DNA of 64,000 nt from positions 10,289,161-10,353,160 of the forward strand of contig OX155972.1 of NCBI GenBank assembly GCA_944548615.1, read 5' to 3'. This stretch comes from Micropterix aruncella. Its lineage: Eukaryota > Arthropoda > Insecta > Lepidoptera > Micropterigidae. This document shows positions 46,690 through 59,779 of this stretch, in pieces (within the stretch, counting starts at the first letter, position 1; each line of letters starts with the position of its first letter). The position numbers were made by a program, and so were the translations under genes. The notes below the pieces were generated by a model. It was not told the DNA's origin. It saw only the letters and a list, made by a program, of their open reading frames with translations, and searched no databases.

Positions 46690-47098
46690 AGAAGATAATC
46701 AAACATTTTCAACATACGAGGATTACTACGATGTTTACTTCGTATTTATATCTTCGTGATACTGAAACAAAAATCGAAAAATGTAGGATTTTATTTAAAT
46801 TTAAATATAGTTCATTATATTATTGTCGTAATTAATGTATGCCAGCATATGAGATGACAACTAGTTCATTTATAAATGATTTAAACAAAGCAAATACGTC
46901 ATCGTATCTGCGCGTCCCTTACACCGCTTTCCCCGTTGACGCTAGATCCTCTGTCCAGCAAACAGACGTCCTAATTCCTCCCCCGGAATCGCTTCTGCGC
47001 GCTTGGCGATAGCACTTTACGCGCCGCGACTTAAGCACGTGCTTGACAATTTGTATTACATTATAAGCAATGGACTTAATAATAACCTACACAGACTT
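46690..47098. other. No gene recognised
   Basis: 46900-47045 is GC-richer with no supported frame. Confidence 0.35.
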
Positions 47099-47383
47099 TC
47101 ATACACGGTGGCATAGTAGTTAGGTCGCCTGATCTTACATTGTAAGGTCCCGGGTTCGATTCCCGGCTGGATCACCATTTTCCGTTGGGATTCCAAATTA
47201 ACGGAATTGCATTTTCAATTCTGTCGATCGAATGCAATAACAAGACACACACTTACAGACATGTTACACGCACACATACATATAGCACGTCATAGTGGGG
47301 TTGGTTGTAAGAGATTGACATATGACAATAAACCCGCCCATTGTGACATTTTCACAATAAATAGTATAAACAAACAAACAAAC
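47099..47383 (+). mobile_element. tRNA-derived SINE with (ACAA)n tail
   Basis: TGGCATAGTAGTTAGG (A-box-like) and GGGTTCGATTCCC (B box) about 45 bases apart form a tRNA-like head at 47099-47176, ending GGATCACC. The 5' and 3' acceptor strands do not pair, so it is not a tRNA gene. A body of about 180 bases and an (ACAA)n tail at 47366-47383 follow. This is SINE architecture. Confidence 0.7.
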
Positions 47384-47949
47384 TTTCACTTAACCATCGC
47401 ATTAACAGCAAAACTGGAGTCAGAATAATTCTGATAATATATTTACAGAGTTCTATTCTTTGTCTCAAAACATCATCCCACTTCGTTCTCAAAACATCAT
47501 CCCACATCCCACTTCGTTCAAGTGAGAATAATATCCTACGTATCCCAAAACACAATACCACTTTTTTTTCCTACTCCTTCTCCGTACATGCAGCTCGACT
47601 GTAGAATCAGCTTCTTTTAACTATTCGAGGCGCTAGCTCGCTGTTCACCTTTAAGCAATCATTGAAGAAGCACTTCCTTTCACAATAAATATGAATCATA
47701 ATTTCTAACCTTTCCGTTATCCCCTCCCTTTCCTTACCTTATTTTGGCAGTTTATTTATTTATTTATTTATTTGTCAATATATCAAAATATGTATGTATA
47801 TACATATACATACATATCATATGTCCAACTCAAAAATTTATTTATATATTTACTTTTTACTTCAGATACACACACAATGTATATTATATGCTATAATTTC
47901 AAATTTAATTTTAAGCTATAATTTTGTTGCCTACTCTTCTTTTCACACC

Positions 47950-48075
47950 AGCATGTTGGTTGACTGGAAGATATTGCTGTGGTGTAGCAATAAGTCCGCC
48001 ATTGTACCTTATTTTTATTGCGCAATAAAGAGATTTTCATTCATTCATTCATTCATTCATTCATTCATTCATTCA
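47950..48075 (+). mobile_element. LINE/SINE 3' end with (CATT)n tail
   Basis: TTGGTTGACTGGAAGATATTGC, then GCAATAAGTCCGCCATTGTAC and an (ATTC)n tail of about nine units. This is a common lepidopteran retroposon 3' end. Confidence 0.6.
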
Positions 48076-48892
48076 TCACCATTATCTTACCGGTAAAACA
48101 CCATCACTCTAAAGACGTAAATATAATTGTGAGAGAAATTTATAAAAATATAGGCATATAAGTGGTTATCTCGGTACTCAACATTGACATAGTCGTGGAC
48201 GTGTTTCGTCGGCAAATTTAGAATTGAGGCGTTATTAAAAAGCGTTCGTACTTGGAAATTTTAATATTATTAAGCAATAACTTGCAGTCAGAGGTAAGTA
48301 ACATAGTAAAATTAAAATGAGCTTTTTGACAGCCTGCGGTAACAATGCACTTGCTGAGTTAAATTACCCGATCTCACTAATCGACTTGTTAGATTACAAG
48401 TTTCAACTAGTACGAGTAATTACTCAACACCTGTTATTCAATTTTCTTCAAAACGCGCCAAAACTAACCAATTTGACAGCATTTTCTATGGAAATAAATC
48501 ATTTCTCTCAGCCATTTTATGGCCATAAACCTTGTTTTATTATTGATGACATTATTAAGTCACTATATAAATATTTACATGGATAACTTCGTGTAAAATA
48601 TTTAAACTTTTAACTCATCGAGTAGCGGCATAACTTCATGGCAGACCGCGGCAATTTATTGGAATTTCTTGCAATATCGCCGCGCTCGGCAAAAAGTACT
48701 ATCTATGGAGCTACTCTATCAATCATAAAAAGAGTAACTGTGCAATGACCGAATTGAAATTTCGTAGATAGAATATTGAAATCTCATTTTGTAAAACAAT
48801 TATATAATTATGAATAAATATGAGAAAGTCGAAAAATAAAAAAAAAACTCGTCATTTCTAACTTGTACTTATCTTACGGAAAAATACGGAAC
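48076..48892. other. AT-rich DNA, no gene recognised
   Basis: An 89-codon frame at 48317-48586 is unsupported by any motif. Confidence 0.35.
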
Positions 48893-49278
48893 CCTGTTTA
48901 AAAACTGTAAATACTATCGTGATTTTTATTAGATTCTCTACCACGGGCAATATTTCGTTTTGCTTATTTACATACAAAAATATATAGATATTATCTCATA
49001 AATATCAATAAAAATTTTGATGATTTCTCGAAAAAAAAAATGATGATGTTTGACAATGGAATTTTATCAGAAATATCCGCGAAATAACGCGCAAAATTAT
49101 TTTAGTGGCCGTATATGTATCTATGGTAATAATGCGATATTCGGTATGGATTTTAGGATGCGTTCGAATTAGAAAATAATATTACTGTGCGCTCCGGGAG
49201 CAAGCCCCCAATATTGGTCGTTACGTAGTCAACGGTGTTTTGATGTGCAACCAAATTTGGTCGTTACGTAGCCGAGGG
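48893..49278 (+). mobile_element. TTAA-edged MITE, third family
   Basis: Ends GGTCGTTACGTAGCCGAGGG before TTAA (49279-49282). The body matches 30440-30800 in opposite orientation. The left boundary is uncertain. Two short self-complementary motifs CCAATATTGG and CCAAATTTGG lie in the right end. Confidence 0.5.
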
Positions 49279-49674
49279 TTAAAATTACCTTAATGCCATT
49301 CATTTTTTATCTTATTTTGTAAATAAGGTCGCAAATTGGCACATAAAAATACACATGACCCGTTCAGTGATCCAGACGGTCAAATGACTGTGATCCCATC
49401 AATATAATTCGCCCATACAATTCGCATCTGAAATAGTTGATCAAAGTTAGCACCTCTCAAATAGAGGGTGAGTTTTTAATTAGTGACACCCTTGAAGTGG
49501 GTGAATCAGTACGAGCAAAGAAGCAACTTTTGATTAAAAAAATAAAAGTAAAAAAAAATCCTTTTTTTTTTGGTAAATTTGAAATACCTAACTGATAAAT
49601 AAAAGTTTGAAAAGCGTTGAGCTCGTTGCGTCATATAGCAGTAGATAAAGCAATAGATCGCTACGCCGCTATCG

Positions 49675-49880
49675 CAAGACGGATTTTCGAAATTCGCGCG
49701 CTCCGAGCCCGGCCCCTCACCACCGCTATAACCTACGCAGTGGCGGCAGCGGTATGCGGCCCACCCGCAAAACAACGGATTAATAGCTCTTTCAGTCTAC
49801 CCTGGACAACGGCGACTGCAACGCCACCGAAACGTTGGGTGCTACAATTTTCACGCGGTAAATTCGTTTATATCCTAGTT
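49675..49880 (+). repeat. Interspersed repeat, copy 2 (with 41836)
   Basis: GACGGATTTTCGAAATTCGC to CACGCGGTAAATTCGTTTAT. It differs from copy 1 at scattered positions. Confidence 0.6.
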
Positions 49881-50689
49881 ATAATTTAATTATTAGGGCA
49901 TATATTGCATCTATTGATTTATAGGCTGCTTACATAACAGAAATAATACGGATTAATTTTTACGGATGGAAATCTGTACCATAAATAAAAATTTGACATC
50001 TCTTTCATGTAAATAATATTAAAATAATAAGAGCTATCATTAAAAAATGCGGTTGGTATTTTATTATTATTTTATATCGATATATGTTACCATATAGGCG
50101 TATTTAGAGCGTTATCTTTAGTGCACGGCATACTGACATACCACAGACGCCGCCATATTGAGCATAACGGATGATTAAATCAATATTTGGTACTATTAGT
50201 GTCATCTACACGTTGCGTTTCGTAGTCAAATCCTAGCTGCTAAAACTTACTACGGCAATGTATATCTAATACCCCGTATAATTTGAGTTTTAAGGTTCAA
50301 GACCCCGTCAGAAGACAGCGATATGGACATTTTCTCTAACGAACAACTGGAGACTTCAATATAATTAAGACACGTGCCTTAGCTTAATTCACGTATTATT
50401 TATATTCAGTTGCTAAAATAAGGTGATTATTTATTTATTTCATTTAATAATACTTCGGTTGGCTGAAGGAAATCTTGAAACGATAAGCCCACCGTTTGTA
50501 CTAAATAAAATGAAACGTAAAACTTGTTTTTTGTTATCTTTATTACTGCAAAGGTAAAATAAAGCTCTTTTTCTTTATTTCTTTCCTAATCATAACATAA
50601 AATTTAAAAAAAACTATTCTAAATTATTAAAGGAAAGCGTGGCCTGTTTTTTGCTATACCACTCTGTTTATCTTAGTGTATTAAGATAG
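49881..50689. other. AT-rich DNA, nothing recognised
   Basis: No supported feature apart from short TTTA runs near 50430. Confidence 0.4.
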
Positions 50690-51565
50690 TTTCGAGGTTA
50701 AAAACCTCGGTGTCCATATGGACGACAACCTCTCATGGCGGCCACATATTCGAGAAAGGCGACGCAAATCGGCCGATTTCATTCGCTGAATAGGCTGAAT
50801 AATATCCTCCCGGAGGAGAGCAAGATTACGATTTGTCAGTCTGCTCTCCTCCCCCTTCTGGATTATGGAGATGTCGCATTTCTCGACCTCACAGAGGAGT
50901 TATCCACCAAAGTTGAGCGTCTCCAAAATGTTTGCATTCGGTATATCCATGGCCTCAGAAAATTTGACCACATCACGGAGTACAGAGAGAAGCTTCACTG
51001 GCTGTCGACCCGGGAGAAAAGAGACATGCGAGTTCTCTGTATGCTTTTCAAGATCTTGGATGGCGTCGCTCCCAATTATCTTACCGGCAGATTTACTGCA
51101 CTATCGGCTCATAAACGCCCTCTGAGATCAAAAAACAACCTGCTACTCTCTATCCCTAGTCACAGCAGTGACTTCTTCTCATTCTCTTTCACCGTGCATG
51201 GAGCCCGTCTTTGGAATGCTTTGCCGAAAAATGTGAGAACCGCGCCAAGCATAACAACTTCTAAAAACAGACTCAGAGAGCATTTGAAATCCTCCAGATA
51301 AATTCCCTTTCCCCTCCCATTCCCCTCCTTTAAAAACTTTAGCGTCCTTATAGGTGTTAGATTATTTTGATGTGGCAAATCTGTGCCCACAAAGAGTAAA
51401 GTATATACTTCTTTCTATCCTCCTCTATTTTATTTGTCATACTCTTTATATAGGTTAAGTTATGTAGTCTACTCGCAAATAATGTTCTTACAATAGTATA
51501 GGTTAGCTCTAAAATATTGCCTGCAGGCAATAAGCTCGCCTTTTTTTTTTCTTAAGAATAAAGAG

Positions 51566-51599
<34 letters not shown>

Positions 51600-51600
51600 A
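50690..51600 (+). mobile_element. 5'-truncated LINE: ORF2 C-terminus, 3' UTR, (TTA)n tail
   Basis: Coding begins with EVKNLGVHMDDNLSWRPHI (50692-50748), the block just after RT in many LINEs. A +1 shift joins the 189-codon frame 50735-51301: GRFHSLNRLNNILPEESK, RLQNVCIRYIHGLRKFDH, REKLHWLSTREKR and HGARLWNALPKNVRTAPS, with stop TAA at 51299-51301. A 3' UTR follows and ends in (TTA)n at about 51568-51597. The HGARLWNxLP tail is shared by several insect LINE clades, and I do not assign one. Well preserved apart from the frameshift, so moderately young. Confidence 0.8.
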
Positions 51601-53055
51601 GCATCGATGTCATAATGGCTCAGTGAATGCTACAACTAGCGTATTATTTTCACTGCTACATTATAGTTAAATTCAAACTGTATGTAAGTTTTAGAAACCC
51701 CATTAATTATTCTCTTTATCAAAATTAGGAAAGTCATAAAAGCATTTGTTTTTCCGGAAAAATAATAAAATATTTTCATGTGGGCCACTTTTGCTGGTCT
51801 CCACAATCAGATATAAATCATGATTCAATAGCCCTTTTCCTCATTTTTATTGGGCACTATCATGTCCTATATGAGATATGTGTCCCGAAATGGTTATAAG
51901 TTTTGCTTACGCGACATTGTAACCGATATTCATGAAAAACACATTTTATTTTATGGCTTTTGCAGTCCAAAAATACGAAAACTGATTAGAAGAAAACATC
52001 GATGCCTGAACTAAAAAAGTAAGATATTATTGAAGTGTTCTGTAAGTATATGTAGTATTGGAAATTTAATCCGCGCTGTATGGACTATTCCGTTTCTGTT
52101 AATATAGTTTATTAGTACTATATCTTATTTTAGTTTTAAGTCCATTATATTTGTCACACTTTGTTTAATGGAATGTTATATTTCATTTAACGCCGATTTT
52201 TATAATGGAATTGAAATTTGTTTTTTTTAGGGGGCACATTTTAAGGCAATTTAGTTTTGTGAGCATTTCATCAAAACGTTTATATAATTTATTGTAATAT
52301 TAGAGCCCTGTCCACCCTAGAAAGGACTAGTTACAGTTAGGTGATCAAAGAAGTATAAGGTTTTGCCATTCGGTTACTCTTTTTTTTATTAATAAAAATC
52401 AAAATTTTTTGAAAATAATTCTTAAATAAATAAATAAATAAAATGAAATATAAAGAATATGTGGATAGTGACATTTATCGATATGTTTATCCTATCAATG
52501 AAGTCAACATTTTCGTAGGATAATGATATTCGTATTCGTAAGATAAGGATAACGATATCCATATGGTAAAGTCACACTGAACCATATCAAAAATCTGGTA
52601 TCATATTCAATGCCGAGTTTGCACTATTCGATTGTTTTGAATATGATTTCCAATGAAAAGTTTAGGAATTATGACGTTTACCTGTCGTACGCCTCCTTAA
52701 ATTGAAAGAGAAGTCGTAGAGCCTTGGAGTCGAACAATCATAATGGAGTGGGTGTGTACCTATAGGATTTCGATAGCTGGATATATCTTTAGCCTTCTTA
52801 GCCTCGCCTACAGTTTTAAAAAAATAATATCATTGTACCCGTTTAATTTTGATTTGTATTTTTTTATTTGTAATTTAATTTTTCTGTTTTAAATATATTC
52901 CATGGTGTTTAAACTACTATACCCAATTTGTTATACTTCTTCTTTTAATTACAACCTAATGAGTGCACAGTTGAATTAATTTTCTGGTACAGCTGCCAAG
53001 CCTAGTTAGGCGGAGTTCGCTTAGTGATCAAGATGCTGCGGTGCGCCTTTATTGT
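51601..53055. other. AT-rich DNA, no gene recognised
   Basis: No bounded element or coding frame that I can support. Confidence 0.4.
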
Positions 53056-53800
53056 TGCTACTGCTTCGAACGTATGTGAGCGTCAACGGGCGTGTTACCC
53101 CAGGAAGTGTTAATGACATCAGGTCGTTCTATCTACCATGGAGTGAACGTGAAGACTTAGCGGACAATTACAGTCCACTGTCATCTACAATGGGCGAACC
53201 CGCCACCCCATGCTGTTATAACGAAATGTATCGTTCTTTCAGCCCGAAATGAACATAGAGACTTGAGGACGAAACAATCTACCGTTTAGCTACGCGAAGT
53301 GACCCGTCAGAGACCGTCAGAACCGTTGGGCCTTACATGAAGCACCTTAAACAGAGAGCCGCCTCGCCCCTGACTACTAGATTCGGCCAGATTTCTCCAT
53401 CCTCCCATCTATGACAGATCCTCTACCTGATGTAAGCGGCAATTCAGTTCGAATTTATCGCGGACCGTGGCATCCATTGTACGCGGGATCGGGTAAGCAA
53501 CGGGTCGTTTTAGGAGCAGCGGACATCAGGTCAGCACCGCCAACACTCTCCCCCCCCCCTCCCGATTATTCGCTGGAGTGCACAGTCGATTGCCTAACGC
53601 CAAACGAGTCGCGCCCGAGGTGCTCCCCCAGAGGATCCGATCCCGCCTGTCCACGACAAAGCCGTGACAGGTTTCACAGAGTTCTTTCTAGGTTCGTCCT
53701 TCATCGAGGATGCTACCGGATGGGAGTTGAACTCTGAGTTAAACCGACCCAAGGCAAAAAACATGTCATATAGCCCAAGCTGCACACAGCTATTAGCTGC
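53056..53800 (+). repeat. GCR copy, long diverged subfamily
   Basis: Two head starts in series (GTCAACGGGCGTGTTACC at 53081 and CTACAATGGGCGAACCCG at 53188), then head blocks (TTTATCGCGGACCG) and a tail with GGAGTGCACAGTCGATTG and GGATGGGAGTTGAACTC. A C-run lies near 53550. Confidence 0.6.
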
Positions 53801-53949
53801 CTGGCACAAACACTGTTTTAAACACTACTATTTTGAAATGTTTCCTAATTATATATGTCTTGCTTTATGCTTTGCTATTGTCATTAAATAAAAATAGGCA
53901 AAAGGGGTAAATACAGGAATCTCATAATACTTTCATTCATATAAAATTG

Positions 53950-54125
53950 CTCGATTGATTGATTGATGAATTGATTGATTTATTAATTAATGGATTGATT
54001 TATTAATAGATGGATTTATTGACTGATTGATTGATTTAATAATAGATTGATTCATTGATTGATTGATTGAATGGTTAATTAATTGATTGATTAATTGAAA
54101 GACTGATTGATTGATTACTTGGAAG
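53950..54125. repeat. (GATT)n degenerate microsatellite
   Basis: GATTGATTGATT with ATTA interruptions over about 170 bases. Confidence 0.85.
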
Positions 54126-54802
54126 TACGAATATACCATGTTATGAAAAGTTATTTAATTTTAAAATGTTCTACTTAGATGTCGCTAACATTAATTGATT
54201 TATAAAAACATAACGCTTTTTTTTAATGCTACATATCAAATAGTGATACCCGGCTTTAAATGAAACCAATTCTTACGGAGTAAACTGCAATAAGTTAAAA
54301 AAAAATAAGTTCGTAACGTTAAAACAGCTCGCCAAGTAACTGACATAAAATGTACGGAGAGAATGTCGACTTTGTTACGTCGTCTGTTAAGGTAAGTCCG
54401 TCGATTTGTCTCGTCGGCGCTGCTGCAGCGACTTAATGGAGTATTTTTAAACAATGGAGGGAGACGAGGCGATGTCGCAAAAGCCCGGCGGAAATCTGTC
54501 GGGAAATTGGACAAACAAAAGACCGCGCCTTCGACAGCATAATGCTATCAATTAGCCGGCAAAGTGGTAGGGACGCGCTGTCCGAACGGTTCTTTCTACA
54601 GACAGCTACTTAACTGTAATCGAATGAAGATACGTTGCTTTCAAATCTAGACAAAAGAGAAATATATTTTATTTTATGGTTGGTATCTTAAGTGGGTACC
54701 CTGGTTTAGAAGTCCAAAAGAAAACACGTTCTTCATGTTTTTTTTTTAAATTTTATTTGGAAATTTGATCATGAATCTTTTATATCAATTTGATTTTTTT
54801 TA
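54126..54802. other. No gene recognised
   Basis: 54350-54600 is GC-richer; a short minus frame there (92 codons) has no recognisable domain. Confidence 0.35.
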
Positions 54803-54814
54803 ATATCAATTTGA

Positions 54815-55441
54815 GTGCTGAGTTGGCCACGAAGACCCATTCTGTTCAGGGTTGATCACACTCACGGGTCAACACCCATCCGGCGGCATGAAGTGCGAAC
54901 CCGGGTGGGACTCTGGCCTTAGGAATCAACCTTCTGGCGCTTCTGGACGGTCTTTGCGGCGCACCGTGCAGCGTATGCCAATCGACTGTGCACTCTGACT
55001 AACAGTCGGGGGAGTCTGGAAGCAGTACTGTTTCCTATAGAGCGGGGGTGGTTGCGGACCTTACGGCGACTGCACTTGAAACGACCATCGGCTACCCGAT
55101 CTTGGGTGAACAGCCGGGCAAATGATGCGGCGATAGATTCGTTATACACCGTTTCACCGCTTCGTAAGGGAGAGGACCGCGCAAGCGACCGCGAGCTCGT
55201 AACCAATCGAGAGACCGGAGTAATCTGGTCGCAATTGGAAGTAAGGGCGTGACTGTAAGCCCGCTGGGTAACACACCTAGTTATCTCGCGGTTAGGGCGT
55301 TGGCCTCTTACGGGCACGTGCGGAGCTTGACGGTGGATTGTTTTGTCCAAGTCTTCTACGTTCACTTCACGGGATAGAGAACGACTAATCGTTAAAACTT
55401 CCTGAGGTGATGGGTTCGCCCGTTGTAGTTAACAACTCTAT
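54815..55441 (-). mobile_element. GCR near-full copy with 12-bp target duplication
   Basis: ATATCAATTTGA at 54803-54814 and 55442-55453 flanks the unit directly. Tail (54815-54997) and head (54998-55441) are in minus order. A stretch of about 20 bases of the head is missing near 55125, and the tail is shortened. A further TATATCAATTTGA at 54781 suggests the site itself is locally repeated. Confidence 0.75.
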
Positions 55442-55453
55442 ATATCAATTTGA

Positions 55454-56099
55454 TTAACACTTGAAATATAAAAATATTTTTTTGTAATAGTAATAAAACT
55501 ATTTTTGAGATATTTTATTGCAAATTTCTACCGTTGCAGATATGACGGTATATGAACGTAATTTTGCCTAAAAAAAATATTAGATATTACTTTTTACATC
55601 CTATGTATTTTGTATATGAACTAAAAAAAAGGTAATTATTTTTATAATTTTTGAAGAATTCAAAGAAATTAAATCGATTTTCGCCCAAAATTTTGTCTTT
55701 TGTCCCAAAATCTTTATTTAATCTTACCTGCAGAGAAACTTTAGTGAAACCTTTTAAATTGCGTATTTTCGCATTTTTTCAAATTTCAAGAAATGTCGCA
55801 TAAATTCGCATCTATTTAGGAAAATAGAATATTCCTTAACTTTAATCATGATATAGTGTTAAATATGTTAATTATATTTTACTCTTTATAATTCGAGACT
55901 TGATGCGTTTCCTTATATAACCATTAGTACATCCTGAATGACACAACATGCCATAGTCATGAGATTCGTCATCTTTGTTATTTGTCGCATCTTTGTTATT
56001 AGTTACACATACGACACGCAATAATTGCACATACAACGTGGTCGTACATGTCTGTGTTAGGTATACAAACTTATTACGTAGATGTTAAAATATCGCCTA
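55454..56099. other. AT-rich DNA, nothing recognised
   Basis: No supported feature. Confidence 0.4.
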
Positions 56100-56870
56100 T
56101 CTATACTAATATTATAAAGAGGTAAAGTTTGAGAAGTTGTAAGAAGTAATCTCTGGATCTACTAAACAGATTTTGAAAATTCTTTTACCAATAGAAAGCC
56201 ACCTTATTTGTGAGTGTCATAGGCTATATATTAATCCGAAAAATGAAAAGACTTTTTTGTGGTAGTCGGATTTCCAAAGTAAGTCGGAAAAAACGGTTGA
56301 ACGAAAACGTTTCTAACGAACGTTGCCTTAACGATGAGAGATATATGATTAAGTTCTAGAGAAAAGTTGTAGAGCTTGATAATGCCTACAAAAAAGTCAG
56401 CGACAGCATATGTCTAACTTTTATAATTAAGTCTAACTTAAGTAACAAAAAGTAGTATTTTATATTAAAAAAATAATTTAAATCGTTAGGTCGTGTTTAT
56501 TGGTCATAATCAACAATTATGAATTCATATCAAAATAAGTAAATGTATCGTCTCAAGTGTACAAAAGACTTTTCCCTTTTACTGCATATTATTTCACTTT
56601 TACTGCATAAATGGATATAAAGATATATACATAAATGGTTAAAGAGATAAAACACTCATAAATAAGACACTCAGAAGAAGACAGTCACAAATAACGGTAA
56701 TATAGTCAAATTGGCATGCAAATATATACATACATATGCAGTAAAAATATAACCCTTCTTTTGGCAGTCAGGAAATAAATCATAGCACTCAGTACTAACC
56801 AAACCACACTAATAATGTCCTCACAAGTAAAAAGTTTTACCGCCCAACGAAGTGGGCACGGGTCAGCTAG
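56100..56870 (+). mobile_element. Non-autonomous Helitron, 771 bp
   Basis: TCTATACTAATATTATAAAG start and GCCCAACGAAGTGGGC hairpin, ACGGGTCAG and CTAG end at 56867-56870, followed by T. Complete ends; no coding capacity. Same family as 23498-24224. Confidence 0.85.
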
Positions 56871-58795
56871 TATAATATACGACGACATAGATTTGAGTCA
56901 TATTTCATAGCTCAATCCACTCGCATGATACCAGGAACAGCTACAACTATGTGGAGACCTCTCGTCTAAAAACTGTAAAATTTCTGTCAAAATTTAAATG
57001 GGTCCAATTTCACAGAATAGGAGTCTAACACCCCCTCCACACGTGTAGCATTTGAAGCACACGAAAGCATGTTACATAGCCTACTTCGTAAGCGTTGAGT
57101 GTCTCGTTAAGATATATCGCTAGAGCGCCAGTCAAACTTACAGCAAACATTCAATTCGACCTACTTTCTAACTTCCCGCTTGAAGCGTTAGCTGGTAACT
57201 TGCCTGCTGTTGATCTTTTCAACCAAAGTAAACAGAGGCGCCTATACTAACAAGAGTATGATATAAAAAATATGTGTTTTTAGTTACTAAAATATGAAGA
57301 AATTAAGATAATTCTAAAACAGGTGAATATGGAAATGTTAGATCACTTTGCCGCGATGTATTTTAAAATTAAATTCATGTATTTTATATGTATATTTCTC
57401 CTATCTTTCTCAAATTGTTTTGGCTGGTGTGTGGAAAAGGGAGTTTGGCTCCGAATTTCTCAGAGAAAGCATTTTAGACCCCGTTGTCTTATATACCGCT
57501 ATTTTCGTGCACCGGCAAACATCATATCTACTAATTATTTATTTATATAATTAATTGATTAATCAACCAATTCTAACTAATAAGTAATCACCTCGCAGAA
57601 ACTGCAAATAATGCAGACATTCACTCGCATCATACCCGCGGTAGCTCCGTTTTATGCGTACCTAGAATACGACTGGCAAAAGTACAGAAAAGCTATTTGC
57701 ACCTTAGTATTTAATTCTATAATACTCTCTACAAATTTTAAACAGCTAGAGAGCATACAATAAAAAAAAACATTAAGGAAATGCTGATAGGCCACCCTCT
57801 CTATAATATTTGAGAACCATAATTTTTCAAATATTGTGCCCAATTAAATTACTTAAAAAAGTAGAGCCTTATTGTCTGACTATTATATATGGTCTTATAT
57901 TTGTACTTTTTGTTTTTAAATGCATGGCGTAGCTTTAATTTGATTATTAACCATTTTACTGACAATTTTAATATTACGATGAATAATTTTACTACGCATG
58001 TTTTCGAATTACTGAATATTTTCAATACTAGGCTTCTATTTTGATTATTTATATTTATAGTTTGACAATCTAGTAGTTAAATTCTTGACTACCTATGTAT
58101 GTTCAGTAAAGAGTAATTTATTTATTTATTTATTTTATTTTATTTATTTTATTTTTCGGGAAACATACAGCGCTTCATTAATTATTACTAATTATTTTAA
58201 TACAGAGTTTCGCTGGCAGATTAAATGTTTCCTACATTATTTTCTTACGGTGAATCAAAAATTGCATTGCACTAAATTAAATTAAATTACTACCTAACTC
58301 AATTATTTTGACAGACTTACTACCTAACTCAATTATTTTGACACGTCCAAGAGCTGTTTTTAGCCGTCAATTGGACACGACGAAAATGTAATGTAATGTA
58401 ATAGGAAATAATAGATAGGGTACCGGAAATATATGTTAAATAGTCATGTTAGATAAAAAATGTTAAAAAGTCGCGTAAAAATTATAAAATATATTAAATA
58501 TCAAAATTAAACAATAGAAATTAATCATATGAATTCAAGTAGTCATATGAAGTCTCATTATTATTCAAGTATAAATAAAAAGTAAATAAAAAAAAGAGTT
58601 TTTTTTTAATAAGCTTTATTTTCCATAGAGAGTTCCACTGACAATCTCCCGGCTTCTGACCCTAGTTATCATGTGTATTGAAAAGTACTCGCGACAACAA
58701 AACAAACGAGCCCAAACTCGACAATCATAGCACTTTCCATTCGGAAGTTACAGTGGCAATCTTCCGGCTCCATATTGAGACCCTCGTCATCATGG
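56871..58795. other. AT-rich DNA, no gene; degenerate repeats at the end
   Basis: (TTTA)n at 58114-58155. 58290-58345 holds a tandem copy of TACTACCTAACTCAATTATT. 58620-58795 has two units with CTTCCGGCTYCATAT-like motifs related to 30100-30300. Confidence 0.4.
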
Positions 58796-58799
58796 TTAA

Positions 58800-59122
58800 C
58801 CCCTCCTATCGCGGGGTAAAAATTTAGTCGTCACTTCTGCCCGGGACAGTTTTGCGCGTGAAGTCGATGGCCTTGAGAAAAACGACCATAACTTTTAAAA
58901 TACTATACGGATCGTAAAAAGAATAACTGTAAAATGATCGCATTGAAATTTGAAATTCATAATATTATAACCTTATCTCGTCAAACAATTAAGATAATAT
59001 TAAATAAATATTTAAAAAGTTGGCACTTTACGCAGCGCGGAGCGCCCTAACCAATATTGGTTAGATACAATTTTAGCATTTGTAAGCGTCTAACCAAAAA
59101 TGGTTAACTCAAATAGGAAGGG
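58800..59122 (+). mobile_element. piggyBac-type MITE, 323 bp, TTAA-flanked
   Basis: TTAA at 58796-58799 and 59123-59126. Ends CCCCTCCTATCGCGGGG and CAAATAGGAAGGG. Third copy of the family at 37398; keeps the CTAACCAATATTGGTTAG and CTAACCAAAAATGGTTA motifs in its right half. Confidence 0.8.
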
Positions 59123-59126
59123 TTAA

Positions 59127-59779
59127 TGGAATTTACTCATGATAACAAAATATACTAGCCCAAATTCGAATGTCCTACCATTTGCCATCAGGGAGTTACA
59201 GTCAATACATCTTGGCTCCATCATTAAATCAGCTTGATGGCAACATAATATTGCAATGTCCCCGAACTTACATAAGTAGGTATGCCAAATTCCAGCTCAA
59301 TCAGATACCAGCAAGTGGTTGAAAAATTGTTTGCAAATTTTTAATAGGACAACTTACATACGAACATTGCAAGCTTAATATAAAGCTTGTTATAATAATG
59401 AAAAGTAGTAAAGAATTATATTTAACGTTGGAAACTGTCAGGATGTATTAATTTGTGGATATTTTATTGGTGTCTTGTTTCACCCAGAACACTATTAAAA
59501 ATTTGAAAGAAGACTTAGGCTAGTATATTTATTGTATACTATCATGTAGAATATCCTGGGGGCTAAGTAAACAAAATGTCTCTACCCAAAAGCGGTCTAA
59601 GTTCGATGGACGTCGAAATGAATGGCTCGGGATTGCCGCGTGCAGATTCGTTGCTGAGTTCTTGTTGCGTTATCTATATTTGCAGACAGAGCACCGTATT
59701 TCGCGTAAAGTTGTGGTACGTCCTGTATATTATATTCTTTGAAGAGGGTCTCTGAGTAGCATCTCCAAGGCTTTATCTT
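59127..59779. other. AT-rich DNA, no gene recognised
   Basis: A degenerate CAATCTTGGCTCCATCATTA unit near 59190-59250 resembles the 58620 repeats. Confidence 0.35.

Noticed and set aside
47099..47176. A tRNA gene
   Set aside because: A and B boxes are visible but the acceptor strands do not pair. A body and an (ACAA)n tail follow, so it is a SINE head.
48317..48586. An 89-codon frame on the plus strand
   Set aside because: No homology, signal or neighbouring gene structure that I can recognise; frames of this size are expected by chance here.
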